A stretch of DNA of 64,000 nucleotides from Polyangiaceae bacterium (GCA_020849655.1 JADLFU010000064.1:35871-99870); one strand, 5' to 3'. Shown: positions 42,799-53,771, numbered from the stretch's first letter. Notes: generated by a model from the sequence alone, not told the origin. Program-made: numbers and translations.

Positions 42799-43619
42799 GC
42801 CTGGAGATGACGCGCCTCGGACGGATCCTCGCGCTCGCGGCGGTCGCGCTGCCAGGGTGCGGCGCGCCCGAGTCGCACCGCCCTCCTCCGCTGCAGGCGT
42901 GCGCCGACTGCACGGTGACGCCGCCGGGGACGTCGAGCGGCAGCGGCGGAGGCCCGGCCGGCGCCGCCGGGGCCGCGGGCAAGGGGGGTGACGCGGGCGC
43001 GGCCGGCGCGCCGTCGACGTCGATCTCGCTGACGGGATCGATCGCCGCGATCACGGGCCAGGACTTCGTCGCGAGCGCGCCGTACGCGGGCGCGGTGATC
43101 GTGACCGCGAAGGCGCTCGACGGCTCCGACACCACCGCGAAGGGCGCGGGCACGTACCTGTTGCCCGACGTCGCGGCCGGACCGCAGTGGCTGAGCGTGA
43201 GGCCCGTGGGCGTGGACGCGCTCGGCGTTCTGTCGTTCTCGTCGCTCCCAGCGAAGGACGCGGCGCTGGATCTGGTCGTCGTGCGCGCCGAGGCGCTGAC
43301 GACCGCGCTCGGGACGCTGCCGAAGCCCGCGTCACTGGCGCCCGGGAGCGCGCACGCGATCGTGTTCGTGCGCACGCCCGCGGGGGCCGCCCTCCCGGCG
43401 ACGAGGCTCACCCCGGCGTTCGCGGCCGAGGTGGGACACGACGACGGCCTCGGCTACGGCGGCCTCGAGACCCACGCGCGCGGGATCGCGGTGCTCTTCA
43501 ACGCGAAGGCGTCCTCCGCGGCGCAAGCGACGCTCGAGCACGCGGGGACGAAGACCTCGGTGGCGCTGCCGCTCGCGGCCGATCAGGTGACGATCGTCGC
43601 GTTCGAGCTCGCGCCGTGA
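42795..43619 (+). CDS. Putative lipoprotein with carboxypeptidase-like beta domain
   Basis: GTG 42795 overlaps the previous stop (GTGA); an ATG at 42807 is an alternative. The product has about 274 residues. The signal ends LALAAVALPGC (lipobox LPGC), followed by a Gly/Ala/Pro linker to about residue 75. The rest is beta-rich: ISLTGSIAAITGQDFVASAPYAGAVI, then GAGTYLLPDVAAGPQWLSVRP, similar to carboxypeptidase-regulatory-like (transthyretin-type) folds; this is inference from pattern. It is co-translated with the lamin-tail lipoprotein and converges on the OmpA-like gene with 6 bases between. Confidence 0.8.
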   Translation: MSLEMTRLGRILALAAVALPGCGAPESHRPPPLQACADCTVTPPGTSSGSGGGPAGAAGAAGKGGDAGAAGAPSTSISLTGSIAAITGQDFVASAPYAGAVIVTAKALDGSDTTAKGAGTYLLPDVAAGPQWLSVRPVGVDALGVLSFSSLPAKDAALDLVVVRAEALTTALGTLPKPASLAPGSAHAIVFVRTPAGAALPATRLTPAFAAEVGHDDGLGYGGLETHARGIAVLFNAKASSAAQATLEHAGTKTSVALPLAADQVTIVAFELAP

Positions 43620-43625
43620 GCTGAC

Positions 43626-45320
43626 TCACGGATCGATGTGGAACTCCACGCGCCGGTTGTTCTGCCGGCCGGCGTCGGTGTCGTTCGAGTCGATCGGGCG
43701 CTCCTGACCGAAGCCCTTCGGGTACAGGCGCTTCGAGTCGATGCCGTGCGACACGAGCCACTTGACGACCGACGCCGCGCGCGCCTGGCTGAGCGCCTTG
43801 TTCGCGCCGGCCGCGCCCTTCGAGTCGGTGTGCCCCTCGACCCGCACCTTCTTGATCTCCGCGTGCTCCTTCAGCACCGCCGTCACAGCGGTGAGGATTC
43901 CGTCGCTCTCGGGCAGGATCACCGAGCTGCCGGTCTTGAACTTCACCTGCTCCAGGATCTTGATCTGGCCGCCCTCGACGCGCACCGCCGGGCAGCCGTT
44001 CTTCTTCGGATCGGAGTCCTTCGGGCCGGCCTGGTCGGGGCACGCGTCGCTGTCGTCGGGGATGCCGTCCTTGTCGCGATCCTTCGGCGCGTCGGGGCAG
44101 CCGTTCTTCTTCGGATCGTCGCTGCGGACCCCGGGCTCGTCGGGGCACGCGTCGACGGCGTCGAGCACGCCGTCCTTGTCGCGATCCTTGGGCGCGTCGG
44201 GGCAGCCGTTCTTCTTCGGATCGTCGCTCCGCTTGCCGGGCTCGTCGGGGCACGCGTCCACCTCGTCGAGCACGCCGTCGGCGTCGCGATCCCCGGCGGG
44301 GCACCCGTGCCTCTTCGGATCGTCGCTCTTCACGCCGGCCTGATCGGGGCACGCGTCGACCTCGTCGAGGATGCCGTCGCCGTCGCGGTCGCCGTTGACG
44401 ACGACCTTGCCCATCACCTCGATGGTGCCGAGCGCGCGGAGCGCCGACGCGCCGAAGCCCGTCGTCAGGCCGGTGCCGACCGCCGCGCCGAGGCGCACGG
44501 TGCTCGACGCCTGGTAGCGCGCGGAGAGGATGGCCTCGATCGGCGACGACTCGCGCTGCAGCGGCTTCGCGGTGCCGGTGACGCCGTACAGCTCGGGGCC
44601 GATCAGCAGCTTGCCGCTCGCGAAGCGCTTGCCCGCCGCGGCCGCGAACACGATGCCCGTGCCTCCGGGGCGGTTCGCGTAGTCGGTGTCCGGCTTCTTC
44701 GAGATGCGCACGCCCATCGACGCGGCGAGCTCGATCCCCGACGGCACGCTGCGCGCGAGCGAGAACCGCGGCTCAACGCGCGCGGAGCCGTCGCTCGCGT
44801 AGGCCGCGCGTCCGCCCTCCGCGTTCGTGGGGACGTACACCGCGGCGCCGACGGCCGCCGTCAGGCCCTCGCCGTAGCGGCCGAAGAGCCGCGCGTCGAC
44901 CGAGCCGCGCACGTCGCTGACCGCGCGCTTCTTCGCGCCCGGCAGGATGACACCGGGGCTGAACGCCGTGTTCTCTCCGCTCGCGGCGAGCATCACAGGG
45001 ACGTTCAGCGCGAGGCGCAGGCGATCGGCCGCGACGACGGACGCGCCGACGTGCGCGACGGCGACCTGCTTCACCGGTGAGCCCACCTCCGTCCCGTCGC
45101 GCCGGAACGTGAGCGGCTTCAGCGACAGATCCCCGATCACGCCCACGGCGAGCCGCCCCTTGCCGCGAAGGTCGAGGGAGTCGGCCGCGAACCAGTCGCT
45201 GCCGCGCTCCGACGGCGCGTACGGGCTGAGCTGGAAGCCCTTCGCGACGGTCTGCGCGGACGCGAGGCCGGGGAGGAGCCAGACGGAGGCGAAGAGCAGG
45301 GCAGTGCGTGAGGCGCGCAT
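43626..45320 (-). CDS. OmpA-family protein with thrombospondin type 3 repeats
   Basis: This is a 564-residue outer-membrane protein. Signal peptide 1-23 (ending GLASAQ) is followed by a beta-barrel-like domain (about 25-325) rich in alternating strands. A Ca2+-binding linker (about 330-450) has four thrombospondin-3 repeats such as DRDGDGILDEVDACPD and SDDPKKNGCP. The C-terminal OmpA domain (about 455-564) has VEGHTDSKGAAGANKALSQ and the peptidoglycan-binding NDTDAGRQNNRRVEF. It probably ties the outer membrane to the wall. ATG 45320 is chosen for the signal peptide; the frame is open upstream. Confidence 0.95.
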   Translation of the reverse strand: MRASRTALLFASVWLLPGLASAQTVAKGFQLSPYAPSERGSDWFAADSLDLRGKGRLAVGVIGDLSLKPLTFRRDGTEVGSPVKQVAVAHVGASVVAADRLRLALNVPVMLAASGENTAFSPGVILPGAKKRAVSDVRGSVDARLFGRYGEGLTAAVGAAVYVPTNAEGGRAAYASDGSARVEPRFSLARSVPSGIELAASMGVRISKKPDTDYANRPGGTGIVFAAAAGKRFASGKLLIGPELYGVTGTAKPLQRESSPIEAILSARYQASSTVRLGAAVGTGLTTGFGASALRALGTIEVMGKVVVNGDRDGDGILDEVDACPDQAGVKSDDPKRHGCPAGDRDADGVLDEVDACPDEPGKRSDDPKKNGCPDAPKDRDKDGVLDAVDACPDEPGVRSDDPKKNGCPDAPKDRDKDGIPDDSDACPDQAGPKDSDPKKNGCPAVRVEGGQIKILEQVKFKTGSSVILPESDGILTAVTAVLKEHAEIKKVRVEGHTDSKGAAGANKALSQARAASVVKWLVSHGIDSKRLYPKGFGQERPIDSNDTDAGRQNNRRVEFHIDP

Positions 45321-45390
45321 GGTCGCCCCCCTCGCACGCCCTGCGGCCGCGGAGAAGGGGAAAACAAGCCCCGTCGAGATTGTGATCCGC

Positions 45391-45419
45391 TTGACAGCCG
45401 CGCCGCCGACCTCTGGAGT
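45391..45419 (+). promoter_or_regulatory. Candidate promoter with perfect -35
   Basis: TTGACA (45391-45396, consensus), 17-base spacer, TGGAGT (45414-45419). The ATG at 45427 is 8 bases past the -10, so transcription would begin at or next to the start codon. Confidence 0.45.
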
Positions 45420-45426
45420 CGCGCCG

Positions 45427-45921
45427 ATGAAGCTCCTCCCGCTGTCGCCGCTGCTCGCGCTGTCCCTCGTGTGCCTCGGGTGCCGCGACAGGGCCTCCGA
45501 GCCCTCGCGGTGGGACAAGAAGGTCGAGGAGGTGAAGCAGGCGGGCGGGGCGGCGACGAGCTCGCAGGCGGCGACCGCGGGCAGCGCGCTCAATCGATAC
45601 TTTCCGCCAGACGGCGCCGCGGGCAAGCGGGTGTTCACCCAGGAGAAGAGCGGCTACGCCGAGGCCAAGCTCCAGCGCGACGGCAAGGACACGGCGACCC
45701 TCTCGATCGCGGATCTGTCGACCAACCCGGACGCGAAGAAGAAGTACGAAGGCGCGCCCGACGAGGTCGCCGGGTTCCCGCTGACGACGCTGGGCACGAC
45801 GACGTCGTCGGTGCTCGTGAAGGGTCGATACCAGGTGCGCGTGTCGAGCCCGTCGCTCGACGCCGCCGCCCGCAAGGAGATGCTCGGGAGGTTCGATCTC
45901 GCGGGCCTCGCGCGCCTCTGA
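45427..45921 (+). CDS. Small lipoprotein
   Basis: This is a 164-residue lipoprotein of unknown family. The signal MKLLPLSPLLALSLVCLGC has lipobox CLGC. The mature part has a basic/acidic helix (SRWDKKVEEVKQAGG), then a beta/alpha domain: YFPPDGAAGKRVFTQEKSGYAEAKLQ, TLSIADLSTNP and YQVRVSSPSLDAAARKEMLGRFDL. The second half reads like a small single-domain fold that tracks changes in a bound molecule, but nothing specific can be claimed. It is divergent from the OmpA-like gene (106 bases) and convergent with a Cys-rich lipoprotein. Confidence 0.8.
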   Translation: MKLLPLSPLLALSLVCLGCRDRASEPSRWDKKVEEVKQAGGAATSSQAATAGSALNRYFPPDGAAGKRVFTQEKSGYAEAKLQRDGKDTATLSIADLSTNPDAKKKYEGAPDEVAGFPLTTLGTTTSSVLVKGRYQVRVSSPSLDAAARKEMLGRFDLAGLARL

Positions 45922-45935
45922 GCCACGCGATCAGT

Positions 45936-46886
45936 TCAGAGCGCGAAGCAGCACCCGGCGCACTGCTGGGGCTTCGAGCACGCGCAGTCGATCAGCCCCT
46001 TGAACTGCGCGTTGCTGGCGCAGTCGGCGCTCGGCTGACCGCCGCCCTGGATCGCCTGGATGCAGCCGCTGCAGGTGGGGTTCTGGTAGCAGGCGACCCC
46101 CTGCGACAGGCACGATTGACCGCACGAGGCGATGTTCTGCTGGCAGGTCGCGGCCGACGCGCCGGCGCCGCCGCCGGAGGACGTGCCGCCGCTGCCGGCG
46201 ACGGGTGACGAGCCGCCCTGACCGCTGCCGCCCTGACCGCTGCCGCCCTGACCGAGCCCGAACGACGGGCAGTCGTTGGGGCACTTCTGGCTCGTGCACT
46301 GCGCGACGGCCGTCACGAGCCCGAGCGCGGGATCGTTCAGCGACGTGATGCCCGCCGCGAAGCCGCACTGGCCGACGCAGGTGATCCCGGGGTTGTCGAG
46401 GCAGTCGGTGAGCACGCACGCCGCCGCGGGGCCGCACTTCGAGTCCTGGGCGCAGGCCTCGAGCTCCGAGTCGCATTGCTGCTTCGTGCACTCGTAGCAG
46501 CCCGACGCCGTCTGACCGTCGCCGAGGTCGGCGTCCGGGATGCTCGCGTCGAAGAGGTCGACCCCGCCGGTGCCCTTGCCCGCGCTGCCGCCGGGCGCGC
46601 CGGCCTTGCCGCCCGCCGTCGAGCCGCCCTGGGCCGAGCCGCCCTGCGACGCGCCCCCCGCGGTGCCGCCGCTCGAGCCGCCCTGCGACGCGCCGGCCTG
46701 TGACGTCCCACCCTGCGACGCGCCGGCCTGAGAAGCGCCGCCCGAGCCGCCCGCGGTGGCGCCCGCGGCGCCGCCGACGACCTTGGGCCCGGCGAGGTCT
46801 TCCGTGGTCGAGCCGCCGCAGCCCTGCGCGACAACGAAGGAGCCCACGAGGAAGAGAGAGGCGGCGAGGATGGGGGTCTTACGCAT
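45936..46886 (-). CDS. Cys-rich lipoprotein with Gly/Ser/Gln stalks
   Basis: This is a 316-residue surface-type lipoprotein. The signal ends GSFVVAQGC (lipobox AQGC). Two low-complexity stalks (about 38-105, with SQGGxSQAGA repeats, and about 210-245, with GQGGSGQGGS) alternate with two Cys-rich domains (about 128-200: YECTKQQCDSELEACAQDSKC, and about 250-316, ending ACSKPQQCAGCCFAL). Paired Cys spacing suggests disulfide knots. A GGAG ribosome site lies 8-9 bases before the ATG at 46886; the frame is open upstream but without a better signal. Confidence 0.85.
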   Translation of the reverse strand: MRKTPILAASLFLVGSFVVAQGCGGSTTEDLAGPKVVGGAAGATAGGSGGASQAGASQGGTSQAGASQGGSSGGTAGGASQGGSAQGGSTAGGKAGAPGGSAGKGTGGVDLFDASIPDADLGDGQTASGCYECTKQQCDSELEACAQDSKCGPAAACVLTDCLDNPGITCVGQCGFAAGITSLNDPALGLVTAVAQCTSQKCPNDCPSFGLGQGGSGQGGSGQGGSSPVAGSGGTSSGGGAGASAATCQQNIASCGQSCLSQGVACYQNPTCSGCIQAIQGGGQPSADCASNAQFKGLIDCACSKPQQCAGCCFAL

Positions 46887-47185
46887 GATCAAGCTCCACG
46901 GTTGAACGTCCGACGAACGGTTACCGCAACCCAACACACTGATCAACGCGCGAGAAATTTCCAGCGAAAGCAGCCGCGCGCGCCGGCCTCGCGAGTCTCG
47001 CTTGCAAGCCGCGAGCGCGCGAGTATGGTGCGCCCGCTTTTCGGGATTGCCCGCGTCCGCGCCACCGTCGTGTGGCGGCGTTGCAGGCGCCCCGGAGAGC
47101 CAGAGGCGCGAGCAGGCGCCCCTGCCGGCCCCGCCGGGACCGGATGCCCTGTCACCCCTTCCGTCAGCCCCCTCCCCTGTCCGCC
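46887..47185. other. 299-base intergenic region before rimP-nusA
   Basis: This is the longest gap in the window. It holds the start region of the minus-strand Cys-rich lipoprotein, a candidate promoter at 47002-47029, and a predicted leader of about 150 bases before rimP. I looked for a tRNA or a small-RNA-like hairpin with a T-run and saw none. In-frame upstream starts for rimP (47072, 47144) fall in this leader; the peptide they would add is Arg/Pro-rich and not RimP-like. Confidence 0.6.
47002..47029 (+). promoter_or_regulatory. Candidate promoter of rimP-nusA-ylxR-infB
   Basis: TTGCAA (47002-47007), 16-base spacer, TATGGT (47024-47029). TATGGT also appears before livK and the lamin-tail lipoprotein. 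A leader of about 150 bases would allow feedback by NusA or IF2, as known for the nusA operon of E. coli; no specific element is visible. Confidence 0.4.
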
Positions 47186-47743
47186 GTGCCCCCCGCCCCC
47201 ACGCAGCTCCTCGATCGCGACGCGCTCCAGCGTGTCCTCGCGCCCGTGCTGGTCGCGCACGGGCTGGCGCTGGTCGAGGTCACGTTCCAGCGCGAGCCCC
47301 AGGGGTGGGTGCTGCGCGTGACCGTCGAGAACCCCTCGGGCGCCGAGCCCGGCGACGGCGTGACGCTCGACAAGTGCGCGGAGCTCTCGCGCGATCTCTC
47401 GCACGCGCTCGACGCGGAGGACGTCATCTCCCACGCGTTCTCGCTCGAGGTCGGATCGCCGGGGGTCGAGCGGCCGCTGAGGAGCCTCGCCGACTTCGCG
47501 CGGTTCGTCGGCAAGGGCGCGAAGGTGAAGACGCGCCAGCCGCTGCCGGACGGCCAGCGCGCGCTGCGCGGCGTGATCGACGGCGTCGAGGGCGACGTCG
47601 TCACGATGGTCGCGGACGGCAGGCGCCACGCGTTCTCGGTGGGGGACGTGGCGTCGGCGCACCTCACGTTCGATTTCGGTCCCGCACCGAAGCCCGGCAA
47701 GGGCAAGGCCGCGGGCGCGCAGAAGAGCAACAAGCAGGGCTGA
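47186..47743 (+). CDS. rimP: Ribosome maturation factor RimP
   Basis: This cytoplasmic factor is needed for 30S subunit maturation. From GTG 47186 the product has 185 residues: an N-terminal alpha/beta domain (LAPVLVAHGLALVEVTFQRE), DGVTLDKCAELSRDLSHALDAED, the family signature FSLEVGSPGVERPLRSLADFARFVGKGAKV in overlapping parts, and a C-terminal SH3-like barrel. ATG 47144 and ATG 47072 are possible upstream starts but add an Arg/Pro-rich tail. It is followed after 11 bases by nusA, the universal order. Confidence 0.94.
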   Translation: MPPAPTQLLDRDALQRVLAPVLVAHGLALVEVTFQREPQGWVLRVTVENPSGAEPGDGVTLDKCAELSRDLSHALDAEDVISHAFSLEVGSPGVERPLRSLADFARFVGKGAKVKTRQPLPDGQRALRGVIDGVEGDVVTMVADGRRHAFSVGDVASAHLTFDFGPAPKPGKGKAAGAQKSNKQG

Positions 47744-47754
47744 CGGAGACTCGC

Positions 47755-49368
<1,614 letters not shown>

Positions 49369-49379
49369 GCCTCACGCGC

Positions 49380-49961
49380 ATGACGCCCCGGCAGGCTCCC
49401 GTTCGCGCCGCCGACGATCCGAGCGACGGATCGGTGCGGACGTGCGTCGGCTGCGGGCGCCGTGACGCCGCGCCTGCGCTGCTCTCGCTGTGGATGAGCG
49501 CCGGCGTCGTCGTGTGCGGCCTCTCGCGCGGGCGCGCCACGGGGCGCGGTGCCCACGTCCACCCGCGCCCCCGCTGCCTGGAAGACGCCGCGCGCCGCGG
49601 CCTCGCGCGGTCGATGCGGCGCGAGGTGCGCGTGCGGCCGGAAGAGCTGCGGCGGCGCGCGCTCGAGGCTGCACGCACGTGCGCGGCCGACGCGCTCGCA
49701 CGGGCGGCGGGCGGGGGCGCGCTCGAGAAGTCCGGCTCGGGGCTGCATGTCGTCGCCTCCGACGCGGGGCCGCCGTCGCCCGAGGTAGCCCGCGCGATCG
49801 GCGCCGGGCGCGCGGTATGTCTCGGGACGCGCGAGGAGCTCGGCTCGCTCCTCGGCGTCGATGCAGCAGATTGGGTCGTCGTCACGAGCGGGGCGCAGGC
49901 GACGCGCCTCTGCCGGGCGGCGGCCGTTACTACCGCGCTCGCGGGTTCGGAGGTCACATGA
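49380..49961 (+). CDS. YlxR-L7Ae-like RNA-binding fusion protein
   Basis: This 193-residue product lies between nusA and infB. The N-terminal YlxR/DUF448 domain (about 18-85) shows VRTCVGCGRRDAAPALLSL and a GRGAHVHPRPRCLEDA segment, the family's RNA-binding cleft. The C-terminal half (about 100-190: HVVASDAGPPSPEVARAIG, then TREELGSLLGVDAADWVVV) resembles an L7Ae/YlxQ domain. Such fusions are known in some proteobacteria; elsewhere ylxR and ylxQ are separate genes at this spot. Its stop overlaps the infB ATG (ATGA). Confidence 0.85.
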   Translation: MTPRQAPVRAADDPSDGSVRTCVGCGRRDAAPALLSLWMSAGVVVCGLSRGRATGRGAHVHPRPRCLEDAARRGLARSMRREVRVRPEELRRRALEAARTCAADALARAAGGGALEKSGSGLHVVASDAGPPSPEVARAIGAGRAVCLGTREELGSLLGVDAADWVVVTSGAQATRLCRAAAVTTALAGSEVT

Positions 49962-52636
49962 CGAAGGTGCGCGTGTACGAAGTGGCCAAGCAGCTCAACG
50001 TCGACAAGAAGGTGCTCGTCACCCAGCTGCAGGCGATGGGCCTGGCAGACGTGAAGAACCACATGAGCTCGGTCACGCTCGACGACGTCGAGCGGGTGAA
50101 GCGGGCGCTCGACCGCCAGCGCGCGCCGGCCGTCGAGGAGAAGGTGAAGCCCGGCGTCGTCCGACGTCGCGCGCCGGTCGCCCCCGAGGCGCCCCCCTCG
50201 GGAAAGGTCGACGTGCCGCCGCCGCCGCCCTCAGGCCCGGTGCCGCCGATCCGCCGCCCGTCGAAGGTCGTCGCCGAGCCGGCGCCCGAGCCGGCGATCG
50301 TCGAGCCGCCCCCGCCCCCGCCCGCGTCCGCGCGCGTCGAGCCGCCGCCTGCCGCCGTCGTCATGGAGCCGCCGAAGGTCGAGGCCCCCGTCCAGATCGA
50401 GCCGCCCGCGCCCGAGCCGCCGCCTCCTCCGCCCGTGGTGCGCGCGCCGGAGCCGCCGCCTCCTCCGCCCGTGGTCGAGGTGCCGCCGCCGAGCCCGCCC
50501 GCGCCGCCGCCTGCGCCGCCGCCTTCTCAACCGCCGGCCTCCGAGCCGCCGCGCCCCGCCGCGCGACCGTCGACCGCCCCGAAGACCGGCATCGAGACGT
50601 GGGCCGGTCGCCCGGGCGTGCCGATGCCCCCGCCGCAGGCGCCGCGCAGCCAGGCGCCCGCGCCGCGACGTCAGGAGTTCAACATCCGCCCGACGGGCGG
50701 CCAGCCCCTGCGCCCCGGGCAGCAGCCGCAGCGCCCGATGTCGGGCGGCCTGCGCGGCGGGCCTCACTCGCGGCGGTTCGGGCCGCCGCAGCCGAAGCGC
50801 CCCGTCACCGTCTCCACGAAGGAGATGGGCGCCGACAAGAAGGTCATCAAGATCGAGGAGCGCGTGAACCTCCAGGTGCTCGCGGGCCGGATGAGCCTGA
50901 AGGCGACCGAGGTCCTGATGAAGCTCCTCTCGCTCGGCATGGCGGGCGCGCACATCAACTCGTCGCTCGACGCCGACACCGCGAAGCTCATCGCGGGCGA
51001 GTTCGGCTGGGAGGTCGAGGACGTCGCGGTGAGCGAGGAGACCCAGCTCTCCATCGCGCGCGGCGAGGCCGACGCGGCCGAGGAGGGCGGCGAATTGCGC
51101 CCGGCCATCGTCACGGTCATGGGCCACGTCGATCACGGCAAGACGTCGCTGCTCGACCAGATCCGCAAGACGTCGGTCGCGAACGGCGAGGCGGGCGGCA
51201 TCACCCAGCACATCGGCGCGTACCGCGTGCAGACCGCGCGCGGCCCGATCTGCTTCCTCGACACGCCGGGCCACGAGGCGTTCACCGCGATGCGCGCGCG
51301 CGGCGCCAGCGTGACCGACATCGTCGTGCTCGTCGTCGCCGCCGACGACGGCGTGATGCCGCAGACCCGCGAGGCGATCGCGCACGCGCGCGCGGCGAAG
51401 GTGCCGATCGTCGTCGCCGTCAACAAGATCGACAAGCCTGACGCGAACCCCGAGCGCGTGAAGCGCCAGCTGATGGAGGTCGGCCTCGTCCCCGACGATC
51501 TCGGCGGCGACACGCTCTTCGTGCCGGTGTCCGCGAAGACGCGCGAGGGCGTCGACGATCTCCTCGAGAACCTCGCGCTGCAGTCCGAGATCATGGACCT
51601 CCGCGCCAAGGCCGAGCGGCCGGCGCACGGCATCGTCATCGAGGCGCTGCTCGACCGCGGCAAGGGCCCGGTCGCGCGCGTGATCGTGACGGACGGCACG
51701 CTCCACGTCGGCGATTTCGTGCTCTCCGGGCCGGCGGTCGGCAAGGTGCGCGCGATGACGGACGACCGCGGACGACCGGTGTCCGCGGCCGGCCCCGCCA
51801 CGCCCGTCGAGGTGCTCGGCCTCTCCGACGTGCCGAACGCGGGCGATCTCATCGACGCCGTGCGCGACACGAAGAAGGCCCAGGAGATCGCCGAGGGGCG
51901 CCGGGTCAAGGCCCGCAACTCGATGGCGGGCGCCCAGCGCATCAGCATGGAGGACTTCGCCGCGCGCGCCGCGCTCGCGGAGCAGGCCGAGCTGCGGGTG
52001 ATCGTGAAGGGCGACGTGCAGGGCTCGGTCGAGGCGCTCACCGACGCGCTGTCGCGCCTGTCCGGCCCGAAGGTGCGCCTCAGCGTGATCAACGGCTCGG
52101 TCGGCGCGATCACCGAGGGCGACATCAACCTCGCGATCGCGTCGAAGGCGATCATCATCGGCTTCAACACGCGCCCCGCGGGCAAGGCCGGCCAGCTCGC
52201 CGAGGCCGAGGGCGTGCAGATCAAGCAGTACAACATCATCTACAACGTCATCGACGAGGTGCGCTCGGCGATGGAGGGGCTGCTGCCGCCCACGCTCGTC
52301 GAGAAGCCGCTCGGCAAGGCCGAGGTGCGCTTGGTGCTGAAGCTCTCGAAGGCCGGCACGATCGCCGGCTCGATGGTGACCGAGGGCGTCGTCAAGCGGA
52401 ACGCGAAGGTGCGCGTGCGGCGCGAGGCCGAGCTGCTGCACGACGGCAAGGTCGTGAGCCTCAAGCGCTTCAAGGAGGACGTCAAGGAGGTCGCCGAGGG
52501 CTTCGAGTGCGGCATCGGCATCGACGATTTCGACGCGCTGAAGGAGGGCGACGTGCTCGAGGTCTACGAGGTCGAAGAGGTCCGGCAGAAGCTCTCGTTA
52601 GTTTCGGTCTTGTCGGCGCGGCGCGTGTCCCGGTAG
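49958..52636 (+). CDS. infB: Translation initiation factor IF-2
   Basis: This GTPase brings initiator tRNA to the ribosome. The 892-residue product starts with the IF2_N motif ([20 protein letters not shown]). A long Pro-rich linker (about 65-285, with runs such as PPPPPPSG) leads to a second IF2_N motif (about 305-355). The G domain begins near residue 385: [28 protein letters not shown]. Domains II, IF-2 and the C-terminal barrel follow. GGAGG (49949-49953) precedes the ATG by 4 bases. rbfA and truB, usual followers, are absent. Confidence 0.97.
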   Translation: MTKVRVYEVAKQLNVDKKVLVTQLQAMGLADVKNHMSSVTLDDVERVKRALDRQRAPAVEEKVKPGVVRRRAPVAPEAPPSGKVDVPPPPPSGPVPPIRRPSKVVAEPAPEPAIVEPPPPPPASARVEPPPAAVVMEPPKVEAPVQIEPPAPEPPPPPPVVRAPEPPPPPPVVEVPPPSPPAPPPAPPPSQPPASEPPRPAARPSTAPKTGIETWAGRPGVPMPPPQAPRSQAPAPRRQEFNIRPTGGQPLRPGQQPQRPMSGGLRGGPHSRRFGPPQPKRPVTVSTKEMGADKKVIKIEERVNLQVLAGRMSLKATEVLMKLLSLGMAGAHINSSLDADTAKLIAGEFGWEVEDVAVSEETQLSIARGEADAAEEGGELRPAIVTVMGHVDHGKTSLLDQIRKTSVANGEAGGITQHIGAYRVQTARGPICFLDTPGHEAFTAMRARGASVTDIVVLVVAADDGVMPQTREAIAHARAAKVPIVVAVNKIDKPDANPERVKRQLMEVGLVPDDLGGDTLFVPVSAKTREGVDDLLENLALQSEIMDLRAKAERPAHGIVIEALLDRGKGPVARVIVTDGTLHVGDFVLSGPAVGKVRAMTDDRGRPVSAAGPATPVEVLGLSDVPNAGDLIDAVRDTKKAQEIAEGRRVKARNSMAGAQRISMEDFAARAALAEQAELRVIVKGDVQGSVEALTDALSRLSGPKVRLSVINGSVGAITEGDINLAIASKAIIIGFNTRPAGKAGQLAEAEGVQIKQYNIIYNVIDEVRSAMEGLLPPTLVEKPLGKAEVRLVLKLSKAGTIAGSMVTEGVVKRNAKVRVRREAELLHDGKVVSLKRFKEDVKEVAEGFECGIGIDDFDALKEGDVLEVYEVEEVRQKLSLVSVLSARRVSR

Positions 52637-52697
52637 TCTCCCGCCGCTCCGAGGGACCTTCGTCCCCACCCACATCACACACGCGAGGGAGGCAGCT

Positions 52698-53771
52698 TTG
52701 TTCTGTCCGAACTGTGGCACCCAGAATCCCGAGACGGCGACCACGTGCACGAAGTGCAGCTTCAACCTGAAGGGAGCTGCCGCGCCCAAGTTCAAGGGCA
52801 CGATGTTGATGATGAACTCGCCCGCGGCCGGCGCCGCGCCCGGCGCGCCCGCGCCCGCAGCGCCGAAGCCCCCGTCCGCGATGAAGGGTACGATCGTAGG
52901 CGTCGCGCCGCCCGCGTTCGGCGGCGTCGCGCCGCCCGCGCCGCCTGCCCCTCCGGCGCCTGAGCCCCCGCCTCCGGTGGGAGGCTTCGAGCCCCCGCCG
53001 CCGGCAGCTCCGGCGTTCGGTGGCGGCGCGGTCAACCCGATGGGCAGCACGTTCGTCGCCGATCCGTCGATGGGGTTCCCGCCGCCGGGCGGTGGCTTCG
53101 GCGCGCCTCCGGCCGGCCCTCCGCCCGGTGGCTTCGGCGCGCCCGACCCTGGCGCGGCGCCGGGCGGCTTCGGTGGCCCACCGATGGGCGCGCCTCCAGG
53201 CGGCGGCTTCGGCGGTCCTCCGATGGGCGCGCCTCCAGGCGGCGGCTTCGGCGGCCCCCCGATGGGTGCGCCCCCGGGCGGCGGCTTCGGCGGTCCTCCG
53301 ATGGGCGATCCCTCGATGGGCGCACCTCCCGGCGGCTTCGGCGGCCCTCCGCCCGGCGCGCCGATGGGCGCCCCGCCGCAGCAGATGGGCGGCCCGATGG
53401 CGCCGATGGGCGGCGCCCCGATGGTGCCCGCGGGCGGCGGCGGTCCGGGCGCGCCCGGGCAGATCCGCAACCCCATCATGGTGTTCCTGATCGGCTACGT
53501 CTGCTGCTTCTACGCGATGTTCCAGCTGCGTGAGATCGAGGGCGAGCTCCGCCGGTACACCGGCAAGGGCGACAGCGGCTCGATCCTGTGGTTCATCTTC
53601 CCGCTCATCCCGCTGCTCGGCATGGGCGAGCTCATGGGCGCCGCGCGCCAGCAGGCGGGCACCGCGACCCAGGGCAACGGCAGCCTCATCATGTACTGGC
53701 TCCTCGGGATGTACTTCATCCCGAAGGACGCCAACGAGGTGTGGGAGCGCCTCGGGGTGAAGCCCGCCTGA
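52698..53771 (+). CDS. Zinc-ribbon, Gly/Pro-rich, DUF4234-like membrane protein
   Basis: This is a 357-residue protein starting at TTG 52698, supported by GGGAGG at 52687-52692 (5-base spacing) and by the immediately following zinc ribbon FCPNCGTQNPETATTCTKCSF (two CxxC pairs, within the first 22 residues). A disordered Pro/Gly linker (about 30-250) holds 13-residue repeats (GAPPGGGFGGPPM). The C-terminal 100 residues have two to three membrane helices: IRNPIMVFLIGYVCCFYAMFQ and NGSLIMYWLLGMYFIPKDAN, in the manner of DUF4234. Function is unknown. The next gene is a paralogue of only the membrane part. Confidence 0.85.
   Translation: MFCPNCGTQNPETATTCTKCSFNLKGAAAPKFKGTMLMMNSPAAGAAPGAPAPAAPKPPSAMKGTIVGVAPPAFGGVAPPAPPAPPAPEPPPPVGGFEPPPPAAPAFGGGAVNPMGSTFVADPSMGFPPPGGGFGAPPAGPPPGGFGAPDPGAAPGGFGGPPMGAPPGGGFGGPPMGAPPGGGFGGPPMGAPPGGGFGGPPMGDPSMGAPPGGFGGPPPGAPMGAPPQQMGGPMAPMGGAPMVPAGGGGPGAPGQIRNPIMVFLIGYVCCFYAMFQLREIEGELRRYTGKGDSGSILWFIFPLIPLLGMGELMGAARQQAGTATQGNGSLIMYWLLGMYFIPKDANEVWERLGVKPA
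53184..53300. repeat. Three 39-base tandem repeats
   Basis: Units 53184-53222, 53223-53261 and 53262-53300 each code for MGAPPGGGFGGPP in the linker of the zinc-ribbon protein. They differ only at a few third positions, showing recent duplication. Partial copies flank the array. Confidence 0.9.

Noticed and set aside
46887..47185. Search for a tRNA or small RNA in the longest gap
   Set aside because: No cloverleaf-like pairing, T-loop sequence or hairpin plus T-run was found; it reads as promoter and leader.
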